Source of the DNA: Rickettsiales bacterium
GTDB taxonomy: Bacteria; Pseudomonadota; Alphaproteobacteria; Rickettsiales; UBA3002
Direction: 5' to 3'
NCBI GenBank assembly: GCA_947441895.1
Contig: CANEUT010000028.1
Span: 1 to 13,876 of the forward strand
DNA length: 13,876 nucleotides
Positions 1 to 5,819 of the stretch are shown here, in pieces. Each line of letters begins with the position of its first letter. The first letter of the stretch is position 1. The notes beneath the pieces were generated by a model. It searched no databases. It saw only the letters and a list, made by a program, of their open reading frames with translations, and was not told where the DNA came from. The position numbers were made by a program, and so were the translations under genes.

Positions 1-198
1 CGCCTGCGGCTGATGTGTTTTGATGATGTCGCTTAGCGCGTGATGTAAAAAAACCAGCCGTTCTGAAAGCGGCAGTTTGGTGTTGGGTGCAATGGTTCCG
101 CAATCCACAAAGCTTAAGTTCGAGCCTTTGCTTTCAATAATGCCCCAGCCGGTGGAGACCAAACCGGGATCGATGCCAATAATGCGGGTGGATGTCAT
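1..198 (-). CDS. ruvC: Holliday junction endonuclease RuvC, N-terminal part
   Basis: RuvC is the nuclease that resolves Holliday junctions as a dimer together with the RuvAB motor. Only the first 66 residues lie in the window; the gene runs off the left edge. The start reads MTSTRIIGIDPGLVSTGWGI, with the RNase H-fold strand and the first catalytic aspartate (D10, equivalent to D7 of the E. coli enzyme). The ATG at 198 is preceded by AAAAAGGGA about 7 nt upstream, a good ribosome binding site. That site lies in A+T-rich DNA that looks inserted. The same first six codons occur again at 623-640. The gene is the last visible member of the minus-strand yebC group. Identification is by family motif and by the yebC-ruvC linkage common in proteobacteria. 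Confidence 0.95.
   Translation of the reverse strand, partial: MTSTRIIGIDPGLVSTGWGIIESKGSNLSFVDCGTIAPNTKLPLSERLVFLHHALSDIIKTHQPQA
181..198. repeat. 18-bp direct repeat, copy at the true ruvC start
   Basis: AATGCGGGTGGATGTCAT is identical at 181-198 and 623-640. On the minus strand it reads ATGACATCCACCCGCATT, codons 1-6 of ruvC. The identity stops exactly at both ends (180 T versus 622 A; 199 A versus 641 G). The pair bounds an A+T-rich unit with one gene. Confidence 0.9.
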
Positions 199-227
199 AA
201 AATTTCCCTTTTTCAAGACATCAAAAT

Positions 228-596
228 TTACTTCTTACGGACAGTTCTCGATGCTTTCAGTATTCTGTAAATCGCGTGGGCAATTAGGAGCAAAGGCGTC
301 GCCATGATCATTAGATGAAATGCGTTGGCTTCTCTTATGATTGCTGGGCCAACATGCGGATCCATTAGCGACTCGAAAACCCACAAAAGATATAATATTA
401 TACTAAAAAATAAAAAAACAAGCGTGGCTACTTTACGTAAGTTACCCGAGAAAAACGTTAGCAAGTAGCAACCCACCATAAGAGCCGCCCCATAAATTAT
501 AGTGGGTTCTTCTTTATCCATCACTTCTGCATGAGCCATGCCAACCCAAGCCAAAAATACTGGCAAGACGAGCGTTAATGTGGCTTTGATTCTCAT
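228..596 (-). CDS. Orphan small membrane protein, 122 aa, in an inserted unit
   Basis: I do not recognise this protein. It starts MRIKATLTLVLPVFLAWVGMAHA, which could be a cleavable signal peptide (after AHA) or a first membrane helix. Further hydrophobic segments lie at about 32-50, 56-78 and 94-112, and the end is strongly basic (RILKASRTVRKK), so it is a polytopic inner-membrane protein. The DNA is visibly richer in A+T than its neighbours (for example 390-420), which suggests foreign origin. The ATG at 596 overlaps the TGA of a 15-codon reading frame that begins with the duplicated ruvC start, giving an ATGA junction, so it may be translated by coupling. It ends 29 bp before ruvC. Coding status is supported by length, membrane pattern and the junction; function is unknown. 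Confidence 0.7.
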   Translation of the reverse strand: MRIKATLTLVLPVFLAWVGMAHAEVMDKEEPTIIYGAALMVGCYLLTFFSGNLRKVATLVFLFFSIILYLLWVFESLMDPHVGPAIIREANAFHLMIMATPLLLIAHAIYRILKASRTVRKK

Positions 597-640
597 GTCG
601 CCTCCGCCATCGCGAGCGAAAAAATGCGGGTGGATGTCAT
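591..640 (-). other. Vestigial 15-codon ruvC-start peptide leading into the 122-aa gene
   Basis: Starting at the second copy of the ruvC initiation region (ATG at 640) the minus strand reads MTSTRIFSLAMAEAT and then TGA at 595-593. Its first six residues equal RuvC residues 1-6. Its ATG overlaps the TGA of the upstream 93-aa gene (ATGA), and its own stop overlaps the ATG of the 122-aa gene (ATGA). It could act as a coupling leader; the peptide itself is probably a by-product of the insertion. Confidence 0.5.
623..640. repeat. 18-bp direct repeat, upstream copy
   Basis: Second copy of AATGCGGGTGGATGTCAT. This copy supplies the TGA stop (637-639) of the 93-aa gene, so the older junction between that gene and ruvC was very probably an ATGA overlap. 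Confidence 0.9.
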
Positions 641-918
641 GGCTTGGGTGCGGGCGCAGGTAGCTTTACAATACGCGCGCGCGCACGACGAATAAGCCAG
701 TAACGCACCGCCAGAAGCACCAGATTGAACCCAATAAAGCCAAGGACAACTTCCATCCCAAACGAGTTCAAGGCTTGGGCGGTTTGCTCGCTTAGCAACG
801 TTAGCATCAGCACCATATAGGCAACGACTGCCAGCATCAGCGTGGCATAAAAACCGAACCAGCGCGCCGGAACAAGGAAGGTGAGCACCGGGATAAAAAA
901 GAGAAGCAGGCGGATCAT
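637..918 (-). CDS. Small membrane protein between yebC and ruvC, 93 aa
   Basis: Unrecognised protein with three hydrophobic helices (about residues 2-16, 22-43 and 54-76), then an arginine-rich stretch (RRARARI) and a proline-rich tail (APAPKP). By the positive-inside rule the tail should be cytoplasmic. It starts at ATG 918, sharing one base with the yebC TGA (TGATG). A GTG at 921 would give a 94-residue form overlapping as GTGA. No ribosome binding site is visible, so translation is probably coupled to yebC. Base composition is like the core genes, which marks it as a resident of the yebC-ruvC group, unlike the A+T-rich gene after it. Function unknown. Confidence 0.75.
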   Translation of the reverse strand: MIRLLLFFIPVLTFLVPARWFGFYATLMLAVVAYMVLMLTLLSEQTAQALNSFGMEVVLGFIGFNLVLLAVRYWLIRRARARIVKLPAPAPKP

Positions 919-1664
919 CACGCGCTCATTTTCTGAAGCGCGGCGTCGTCGAAATCGGCGTTGGTGTAGACTTCCTGCACGTCGTCGTTATCTTCCAGCG
1001 CTTCCACCAGCTCCATCAGCGCTTCCACACCATCGGCACCCACTGGGGCGGATACTTTGGTGATGAAGGTGAGCTTGGCACTTTGCGGATCACCAAATTT
1101 TTTTGCCAGCGCATCGCGCACGCTGCTGAGGCTTTCCATGGCGGTGGTAATCACATGGACGTCGCCCTGCGACTCGCAATTATCAGCGCCGGCATCAATT
1201 GCGGCATCCAGCATGGCATCTTCAAGAATTTTCTCGGCCGGATATTCGATGAGGCCAACATATTCGAACATGAAAGCAACCGAGCCGCTTTCACCCATGT
1301 TGCCGCCTTTTTTGGTGAAGATGCTGCGCACATCGGCCGCGGTGCGGTTTCGGTTATCGGTCAGCCCATCCACCAAAATAGCCACGCCGCCGGGGCCATA
1401 GCCCTCATAACGCACGGTTTCGTAGGCCTCTGACGTGCCCGTGCCCGAGCCTTTGGCAATGGCGGCATCAATGCGGTCCTTCGGCATGCCGGCCTGACGT
1501 GCTTTGATGACCACGGTGCGCAGCTTGGCGTTGAAGTTGATATCGGGCCCGCCTTTGGCGGCCACAATCATCTCGCGGGCGATTTTGGTGAAAATCTTAC
1601 CGCGTTTGATGTCTTGCGCGCCCTTGCGACGCGCGATGTTTGCTGCATGTGAATGTCCGGCCAT
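918..1664 (-). CDS. yebC: YebC/PmpR-family protein
   Basis: A 248-residue member of the YebC/TACO1 family. Members were annotated as transcriptional regulators, and more recent work links them to translation at difficult (proline-rich) sequences. The start MAGHSHAANIARRKGAQDIKRGKIF matches the conserved N-terminus. KGGPDINFNAKLRTVVIKARQAGMPKDRIDAAIAKG is replaced here by its hallmarks: GGPD (about 39), GMPKD (59) and the AIAKG segment. GPGGVA, DNRNRTA and the GxMGESGSVAFMFE block follow, then the acidic C-terminal domain ending NADFDD. The length is normal. In many bacteria yebC sits next to ruvCAB, as here. Its ribosome binding site is weak. The 42 bp upstream separate it from an A+T-rich orphan gene. 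Confidence 0.97.
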   Translation of the reverse strand: MAGHSHAANIARRKGAQDIKRGKIFTKIAREMIVAAKGGPDINFNAKLRTVVIKARQAGMPKDRIDAAIAKGSGTGTSEAYETVRYEGYGPGGVAILVDGLTDNRNRTAADVRSIFTKKGGNMGESGSVAFMFEYVGLIEYPAEKILEDAMLDAAIDAGADNCESQGDVHVITTAMESLSSVRDALAKKFGDPQSAKLTFITKVSAPVGADGVEALMELVEALEDNDDVQEVYTNADFDDAALQKMSA

Positions 1665-1706
1665 GAAGCTGGTTTAGCGAGAAGAACCGCCGCCGACAAG
1701 GGTTTT

Positions 1707-2243
1707 TTATTCGAATATACAGCCTGATTGCACCCAACTAACAAAATAGAAATTCTTTTCTAGTTTTTCCACCGTCTTACATTTGTTTGCTTCAGAATAA
1801 TCATCATTTTCACTATAAACGATTTCATAGAGGCCTTGTGCTGATGCAACCATACCCCAGCCGCCGACAAAAAAGGATTTAGTTAAAGATTGTCCTTTTT
1901 CTCTCGGCTCTTTGGCAATTTGCTCAAGATATTCTGCTTTATGAATTTGCAAGTAAACCCAGTGTGGGATGGTACTGCGCATTGACATCACCAACAAGGC
2001 TATCGCTAAAAATGGCGACAAAAGTGCGGAGATTGCGTGTGCCCACTCCCTCAGCCACAAGCACCAAAGAATGAAAATGATAAATCCGATGCCTGTCAAA
2101 AAACCAAAAAATAGGACTATAAAAAACCAGCCGATAAAATCACCATCGTTTGCCGGAAAGAACGGGCTAACGATGAGTGGAGCAAAGAGAAACAGCCACC
2201 AAATGCTATAGCCCCACTTAATATGTTCTCTTTTGATTTTCAT
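1707..2243 (-). CDS. Orphan membrane protein with periplasmic tail, 178 aa
   Basis: I do not recognise this protein. A basic N-terminus (MKIKREHIKW) precedes three strongly hydrophobic segments at about 10-30, 36-62 and 67-88, followed by an 88-residue hydrophilic tail. With the N-terminus inside, three helices place the tail in the periplasm. That tail holds two cysteines (C155, C175) that could form a disulfide. A glycine-rich turn FVGGWGM lies at 125-131. Codon use favours A/T and the DNA is much more A+T-rich than yebC, suggesting acquired DNA. The gene sits between the 3' end of tRNA-Thr and yebC. No convincing ribosome binding site is seen before ATG 2243. Coding status rests on the long open frame and the membrane topology. 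Confidence 0.65.
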   Translation of the reverse strand: MKIKREHIKWGYSIWWLFLFAPLIVSPFFPANDGDFIGWFFIVLFFGFLTGIGFIIFILWCLWLREWAHAISALLSPFLAIALLVMSMRSTIPHWVYLQIHKAEYLEQIAKEPREKGQSLTKSFFVGGWGMVASAQGLYEIVYSENDDYSEANKCKTVEKLEKNFYFVSWVQSGCIFE

Positions 2244-2306
2244 GACATAACTTTAAAGCACCACTGCACTTGATGGAAAGCTCTAAAATAAAGGGCCGAA
2301 GGGCGA

Positions 2307-2382
2307 TGGTGCCGCCTATAGGATTCGAACCTACGACCCCCTCATTACGAATGAGGTGCTCTACCAGCTGAGCTAAGGCGGC
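2307..2382 (-). tRNA. tRNA-Thr (anticodon CGT)
   Basis: A complete 76-nt cloverleaf with encoded CCA. The acceptor stem is GCCGCCT/AGGCGGC and the D stem is GCTC/GAGC with AGCTGGTA in the loop. The anticodon stem is CCTCA/TGAGG with loop TTCGTAA, so the anticodon is CGT and it reads ACG threonine codons. The T arm has loop TTCGAAT. The discriminator is A, followed by CCA at 2309-2307. Confidence 0.97.
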
Positions 2383-2407
2383 ACATGCAGGCCATGCTGC
2401 GGCCGCG

Positions 2408-2436
2408 TTTCTAGCCAGATTGACACCAAGATACAA
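2408..2436 (-). promoter_or_regulatory. Candidate promoter of tRNA-Thr
   Basis: On the minus strand TTGTAT (2436-2431) and TAGAAA (2413-2408) are separated by 17 bp. Each matches the sigma-70 consensus at four of six positions. The -10 lies 25 bp before the tRNA 5' end. Placement supports it; no other evidence. Confidence 0.4.
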
Positions 2437-2478
2437 GGATTTTCAGGAAACCTAAGCCCAGACGAAGTTTCGCACGCC

Positions 2479-3027
2479 CTATTTGGGCTTGGCCACCAGG
2501 TGAAATTGCACGTTCACCGGAAATGCCACCCATTTGTCATCGGCCCAGCGGCCACCGCCGATGCGAAAATCATTGCGCAGCAGCTCCACACTGCCATCCA
2601 CCTCGGTGATGCCATTTTTGGTGGCAAGGCGAAAGGGCACGGCAATGGTTTTGCTGACACCGTGCAGGGTTAAATCACCCAGCGCTTCATAGCTGCGGTC
2701 ACCCGTTTTTGTCACCAGCGCCGAGGTAAATTCAGCCGTGGGGAATTTAGCCACATGCAGCCATTCATCGGTGGGTAATGCTTCGGCGCGGTCTTTGCCG
2801 TCGATGGTGAAGCTATTCATATCGACCGTGATGCGAATGCGCGATGTTTCTAATTTTTTCTCATCAAATTCAATATCACTGGTGAATGTTTTAAACCCGC
2901 CATTGAAGAGTTCACCGCTTTGGTTACCGCTGAAAGTGAGGGTCGAGGCCGCTGGATCGACCTGCCAACGTGCCGCGCTGGCGGGCAGCGCGAAAGCAAT
3001 CACCGCTAACATCAACAGCTTACGCAC
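2479..3027 (-). CDS. YceI-family periplasmic protein (second copy of the cassette)
   Basis: A 182-residue YceI-like lipocalin-fold protein. The family binds polyisoprenoid chains such as octaprenyl or quinone-type lipids in the periplasm. The start is taken as GTG 3027 because GGAGG lies 6 nt upstream and it yields a clean signal peptide (MRKLLMLAVIAFALPASA). Starting at ATG 3066 would put a cysteine-containing, non-signal sequence in front. Family landmarks are W-VDPAAST near the mature start, the FPTAEF motif (about 93-98), GDLTLHGVSKTI (about 116-127) and the closing NDFRIGGG. The GTG start overlaps the b561 stop by 8 nt (GTGCGTAA), so the two are translationally coupled. It is the last gene of the cassette, before tRNA-Thr. 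Confidence 0.93.
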   Translation of the reverse strand: MRKLLMLAVIAFALPASAARWQVDPAASTLTFSGNQSGELFNGGFKTFTSDIEFDEKKLETSRIRITVDMNSFTIDGKDRAEALPTDEWLHVAKFPTAEFTSALVTKTGDRSYEALGDLTLHGVSKTIAVPFRLATKNGITEVDGSVELLRNDFRIGGGRWADDKWVAFPVNVQFHLVAKPK

Positions 3028-3583
3028 GCTTCCTCCGGTTCGGTAACATGCGGGCGAGCACATCATCGCGCATGATAAAGCGATGCTTTAACGCCGCCGC
3101 AATATGCAGCGCAATCAATGCAATGGCGCCATAGGCTAAGGTTTCGTGGAACTCTTTGAAAAGCTCGTTCGTTGCTTTGGTGTCAATCCCCTCGGGCATG
3201 GGCAGGAACGGCACTTCACCCATCCAGAAATAAACGGTGGGATATTTTTGCGAGGCGGAAACAAAAATCCACCCCGTTAGCGGCATGGCGATGATGAGAA
3301 AATAAAACAGCCAGTGCGTCAGCTTCGCCAAAATATATTCATAGTTTTTCATGCCCGTTGGAAGTGCGGGTGGTGGGTTCATCAGCCGCCACACCAGGCG
3401 AAAAATGCTGAGACCCAACACTGTGATGCCGATGGATTTATGCACCGCATAGGCATCAAACTTGATGGAAATTGGTAAATCACCCATGAAGAATCCAAGC
3501 GGAATCATGGCGATGATGCAAATCGCCGTCACCCAGTGAAGGGTAACGGCGACGCTATCATAACGTGCATTGGCGCTTGCCAT
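3020..3583 (-). CDS. Cytochrome b561 family membrane protein
   Basis: A 187-residue four-helix b-type cytochrome of the bacterial CybB family, which carries two haems and passes electrons between quinol and periplasmic acceptors. Helices lie at about 10-32, 50-66, 90-110 and 148-168. Histidines H16 (TLHW), H48 (AVHKS), H146 (FHETLAYG) and H160 (ALHIAAALKH) match the spacing of the four haem ligands of E. coli CybB. The end is basic (PNRRKRA), as expected for a cytoplasmic tail. It sits between two YceI genes, 3 bp after the stop of one and overlapping the start of the other. The yceJ-yceI pairing in E. coli is similar, so a shared role in quinone or isoprenoid redox at the inner membrane is inferred. 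Confidence 0.93.
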   Translation of the reverse strand: MASANARYDSVAVTLHWVTAICIIAMIPLGFFMGDLPISIKFDAYAVHKSIGITVLGLSIFRLVWRLMNPPPALPTGMKNYEYILAKLTHWLFYFLIIAMPLTGWIFVSASQKYPTVYFWMGEVPFLPMPEGIDTKATNELFKEFHETLAYGAIALIALHIAAALKHRFIMRDDVLARMLPNRRKRA

Positions 3584-3586
3584 CGC

Positions 3587-4225
3587 TTACTTCTTTTCTG
3601 GCTTGGTATCCGCCGGCAGCTGAAGCTCGCTCTCAATCGTCAGCGTCACCTCATCGCCCACCATGGGAACATATTGGGCCACGCCAAAATCGGAGCGTTT
3701 AATTTTGGTCGTCGCGCTGAAGCCAAGCTGCGGCACCGCCGCAATTGGGTTCTGACCCGCACCGTTAAAGGTCACATCGAGCACCACGGGTTTGGTGACA
3801 CCGTGAATGGTCAGGTCACCCGTCACTTTTCCTTTGGTGGCCGAGGTTTTTTCAACCTTGGTGGAAACAAACGTGGCCGATGGGAATTTTGCCGCGTCGA
3901 ACCAGTCGGCACCGACGAGTTTTTTCTCCAGCTCGGCGCTGTTGGTGTCGATGCTGGCGATATCGATCTTCACATCGAGTTTGCTTTTTTCCGGCGCTTT
4001 GGCGTCAAATTCTAAGGTGCCGGTGATAACATTAAAGCGGCCATAATACTGCGAAAAACCCATGTGGCTAAGGCCGAATAGCACGTTGGTGTGCGAATTA
4101 TCGATCATGTATTTGCCCGATGGCACTCCATCAAGCGAGGTGCTGGGCGCGGTGAAAGCAAGCGCGCAGCTTGAACCGATAATAAGGGCAGTGGCTGCCG
4201 CTGCCGCAATAAAACGATGACGCAT
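3587..4225 (-). CDS. YceI-family periplasmic protein (first copy of the cassette)
   Basis: A 212-residue YceI-family protein, the presumed carrier of a polyisoprenoid lipid in the periplasm. The start is ATG 4225, with AAGGGAG about 7 nt upstream. An open frame extends to 4327, but that extension is out of character and lacks a signal. The signal peptide is about residues 1-23 (ending CALA). The cysteine is not in a proper lipobox (GSSC), so a lipoprotein is unlikely. Landmarks are YMIDNSHTNVLFGLSHMGFS, the WFDAAKFPSATF motif, GDLTIHGVTKPVVLDV and KIKRSDFGV near the end. It is first in the compact yceI-b561-yceI cassette (3-bp gap to b561). The two YceI proteins are clearly diverged from each other, so the duplication is not recent. 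Confidence 0.95.
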   Translation of the reverse strand: MRHRFIAAAAATALIIGSSCALAFTAPSTSLDGVPSGKYMIDNSHTNVLFGLSHMGFSQYYGRFNVITGTLEFDAKAPEKSKLDVKIDIASIDTNSAELEKKLVGADWFDAAKFPSATFVSTKVEKTSATKGKVTGDLTIHGVTKPVVLDVTFNGAGQNPIAAVPQLGFSATTKIKRSDFGVAQYVPMVGDEVTLTIESELQLPADTKPEKK

Positions 4226-4244
4226 ATTTTTCTCCCTTATTCGT

Positions 4245-4326
4245 GATTCATAAGGCGTTACTCGTAACCGTATAAATATTCCGTAATGATTTTCCCTGAA
4301 TCCTGAATCCTGATCCCTGAAAATCA
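4245..4326. promoter_or_regulatory. dnaN/yceI spacer with GANTC sites and inverted repeats
   Basis: The 98-bp spacer has three GANTC sites (4245-4249, 4298-4302, 4305-4309), the target of CcrM methylation in Alphaproteobacteria. It also has a near-tandem CCTGAAT repeat (4295-4320) and a perfect 8-bp inverted repeat TGATTTTC (4287-4294)/GAAAATCA (4319-4326) that includes the dnaN stop codon. A short palindrome GTTACTCGTAAC lies at 4257-4268, 32 bp before the yceI start. Regulatory roles are inference only. Confidence 0.35.
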
Positions 4327-5436
4327 CACGCGCATGGGCATGATAACATAAAGTGCGCCCACATCGGCCGGGTCACGCACGATGGTGGGTGAGTTGGAAT
4401 CAGCGAACACAAACTGCGCGGTTTCGCCTTCCACCTGCGCCATCATATCGAGCAGGTAGCGGCTGTTGAAGCCAATCTCCACCGGATCAGCACCGTAAGA
4501 AACGGAAAGCTCTTCCGTTGCCGTGCCTTGCTCGGCCGAGCTTGCGGAGAGCGTGATTTTGCTGCCAGCCAGCGCCAGCTTAATGCCACGCGATTTTTCA
4601 GAAGTAATAACCGACACACGATCGACCGCGCGGGCGAATTCTTTGCCGTCCACTTCCATCACCTTATCGTTACCGGTGGGAATCACGCGTTCATAATCTG
4701 GGAAGGTGCCGTCGATGAGCTTGCTGACCAGCACCGCGCCGCCAAGGGCGAAGCGGATTTTGCTTTCGGAAAGCGAAATCTCGACTTTTTCGCCACCCTC
4801 TTCCACCAGCTTGTAAAGCTCGCTGACGGTTTTGCGCGGAATAATAACGCCTGGAATTTGCTCGGCACCCTCGGGCAAGCCCACTTCCATGCGCGCCAAA
4901 CGGTGACCATCCGTCGCCACAGCGCGCAGCACGGCGGCACCTTGATTGTTGGCGGCATGCAAATACACGCCGTTCAGGTAATAACGTGTTTCTTCGGTAG
5001 AAATTGCGAAGCGGGTTTTTTCGAGCAGCGCTTTGCATTCCGCCGGCGTGATGCTGAATTTGTGGCCCAGATCACCTTCGGCCATGACAGGAAAATCATC
5101 AACCGGTAAACTGGCGAGCGAGAATTTGGATTGGCCAGCGGTGATGGTGAGTTTGCCTTTGTCGCTATGCGCCAGTTGAACGTTTGAACCATCGGGCAGT
5201 TTGCGGATGATTTCATAGAACATGTGCGCGGGCACAGTGGTGGCGCCTTTTTCGCTTACCTGCGCCGCCACTTTTTCGACCACGGCGATATCCATGTCGG
5301 TCGCGGTGAGGCTGAGGCCGCTATCGGCATCGAGCCGCACGTTGGCCAGAATAGGAATGGTGCCGCGACGTTCAACCACTGACTGAATGGGGGCAAGCGC
5401 TTTCAAAAGCACGGCGCGTTCAATAACCAATTTCAT
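4324..5436 (-). CDS. dnaN: DNA polymerase III beta subunit (sliding clamp)
   Basis: The 370-residue clamp forms a ring dimer on DNA and tethers polymerase III and repair proteins. The family N-terminus MKLVIERAVLLKALAPIQSVVERRGTIPIL begins at ATG 5436 and keeps the usual ERRxTIPIL block. LTATDMDIAV, the FPDY segment and the C-terminal end YVIMPMRV (the usual cleft-forming MPMR ending) follow. Length is normal for the family. AAGGAG lies about 8 nt before this ATG. An in-frame ATG at 5499 with its own GGGAGGATCC would add 21 residues (MSEAARKLEPSAPAGNKKEST), so two products are possible. The gene follows dnaA on the same strand across a 383-bp spacer. The yceI cassette follows 98 bp downstream. 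Confidence 0.97.
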   Translation of the reverse strand: MKLVIERAVLLKALAPIQSVVERRGTIPILANVRLDADSGLSLTATDMDIAVVEKVAAQVSEKGATTVPAHMFYEIIRKLPDGSNVQLAHSDKGKLTITAGQSKFSLASLPVDDFPVMAEGDLGHKFSITPAECKALLEKTRFAISTEETRYYLNGVYLHAANNQGAAVLRAVATDGHRLARMEVGLPEGAEQIPGVIIPRKTVSELYKLVEEGGEKVEISLSESKIRFALGGAVLVSKLIDGTFPDYERVIPTGNDKVMEVDGKEFARAVDRVSVITSEKSRGIKLALAGSKITLSASSAEQGTATEELSVSYGADPVEIGFNSRYLLDMMAQVEGETAQFVFADSNSPTIVRDPADVGALYVIMPMRV

Positions 5437-5529
5437 GGTAGACTCCTTTTTATTTCCAGCGGGCGCGGATGGTTCTAACTTGCGTGCTGCTTCTGACATG
5501 GATCCTCCCGCGATGATATTTGTTGTCTT

Positions 5530-5559
5530 TTTGTATCGAAAACCCCAATGGATTGCCAA
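5530..5559 (-). promoter_or_regulatory. Candidate dnaN promoter
   Basis: TTGGCA (5559-5554) and TACAAA (5535-5530) on the minus strand, 18 bp apart, match the sigma-70 consensus at five and four positions. A transcript starting near 5523 would have a leader of about 25 nt to the upstream ATG (5499) and about 87 nt to the standard dnaN start. Confidence 0.4.
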
Positions 5560-5571
5560 GCGAATTTGTGG

Positions 5572-5580
5572 TTATGCACA
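5572..5580 (+). promoter_or_regulatory. DnaA box
   Basis: TTATGCACA matches the DnaA box consensus TTATNCACA exactly. It lies 12 bp upstream of the candidate dnaN -35 and overlaps the left arm of a short hairpin (5577-5591). Only one perfect box was found in the spacer, so DnaA control of dnaN is more plausible than a full origin. Confidence 0.6.
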
Positions 5581-5772
5581 GCTTCGCTGTGTTTTTGTTC
5601 GCGCTTAGGCGCCGCGCATGCTTTCGGCCTCAATGGCCGTGTCGTTTGCTGATGCCTATGCTCAGCAAACTTCGCTAAAGCGCCATTCTACCAACTACTA
5701 GTTTCTTTTAAAAAACACCCACAACGCCGAAGCGAAACCGCGTTTTCGCGTAGGTGTTGACAATTTTCTTGC

Positions 5773-5813
5773 CGCTTCAAAGTACACTGAGCGAAGCGAA
5801 GGACTTTGAAGCG
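5773..5813 (-). repeat. Stem-loop immediately after dnaA
   Basis: Perfect 11-bp arms CGCTTCAAAGT (5773-5783) and ACTTTGAAGCG (5803-5813) with a 19-nt loop, 6 bp beyond the dnaA stop. No T tract follows on the dnaA strand, so it is not a classical terminator but could protect the mRNA 3' end. The loop core CTGAGCGAAGCGAAGG (5787-5802) matches at 14 of 16 bases a segment of the dispersed repeat at 9330-9345. Confidence 0.6.
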
Positions 5814-5819
5814 AGCAGG

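Larger units (their letters stand above)
5437..5819. other. dnaA-dnaN spacer, rich in inverted repeats
   Basis: This 383-bp gap has no convincing gene. It contains a DnaA box, a candidate dnaN promoter and at least six separate inverted repeats: 5577-5591 (CACAGC/GCTGTG), 5625-5639 (CGGCC/GGCCG), 5644-5670 (GTTTGCTGA/TCAGCAAAC), 5732-5749 (GCGAAA/TTTCGC), 5773-5813 (11-bp arms) and 5815-5829 (GCAGGC/GCCTGC, across the dnaA stop). AACACC (5714-5719) and GGTGTT (5753-5758) also enclose the fourth. A run of A/T lies at 5701-5715. Confidence 0.8.

Noticed and set aside
1689..1870. GCCGCCGACAA repeated at 1689-1699 and 1860-1870 around the 178-aa gene's 3' end
   Set aside because: An 11-bp match is expected many times by chance in 13.9 kb, and it does not bound the gene.
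2218..2436. Minus-strand frame across the tRNA
   Set aside because: It translates through tRNA-Thr (LVEHLIRNEGVVGSNPIGG is a typical tRNA artefact).
4226..4327. N-terminal extension of the first YceI protein to 4327
   Set aside because: ATG 4225 has a strong ribosome binding site and opens a clean signal peptide; the extension has neither.
5437..5819. Chromosomal origin in the dnaA-dnaN spacer
   Set aside because: Only one good DnaA box and no clear array of boxes with an unwinding element; in several Alphaproteobacteria the origin is not next to dnaA.
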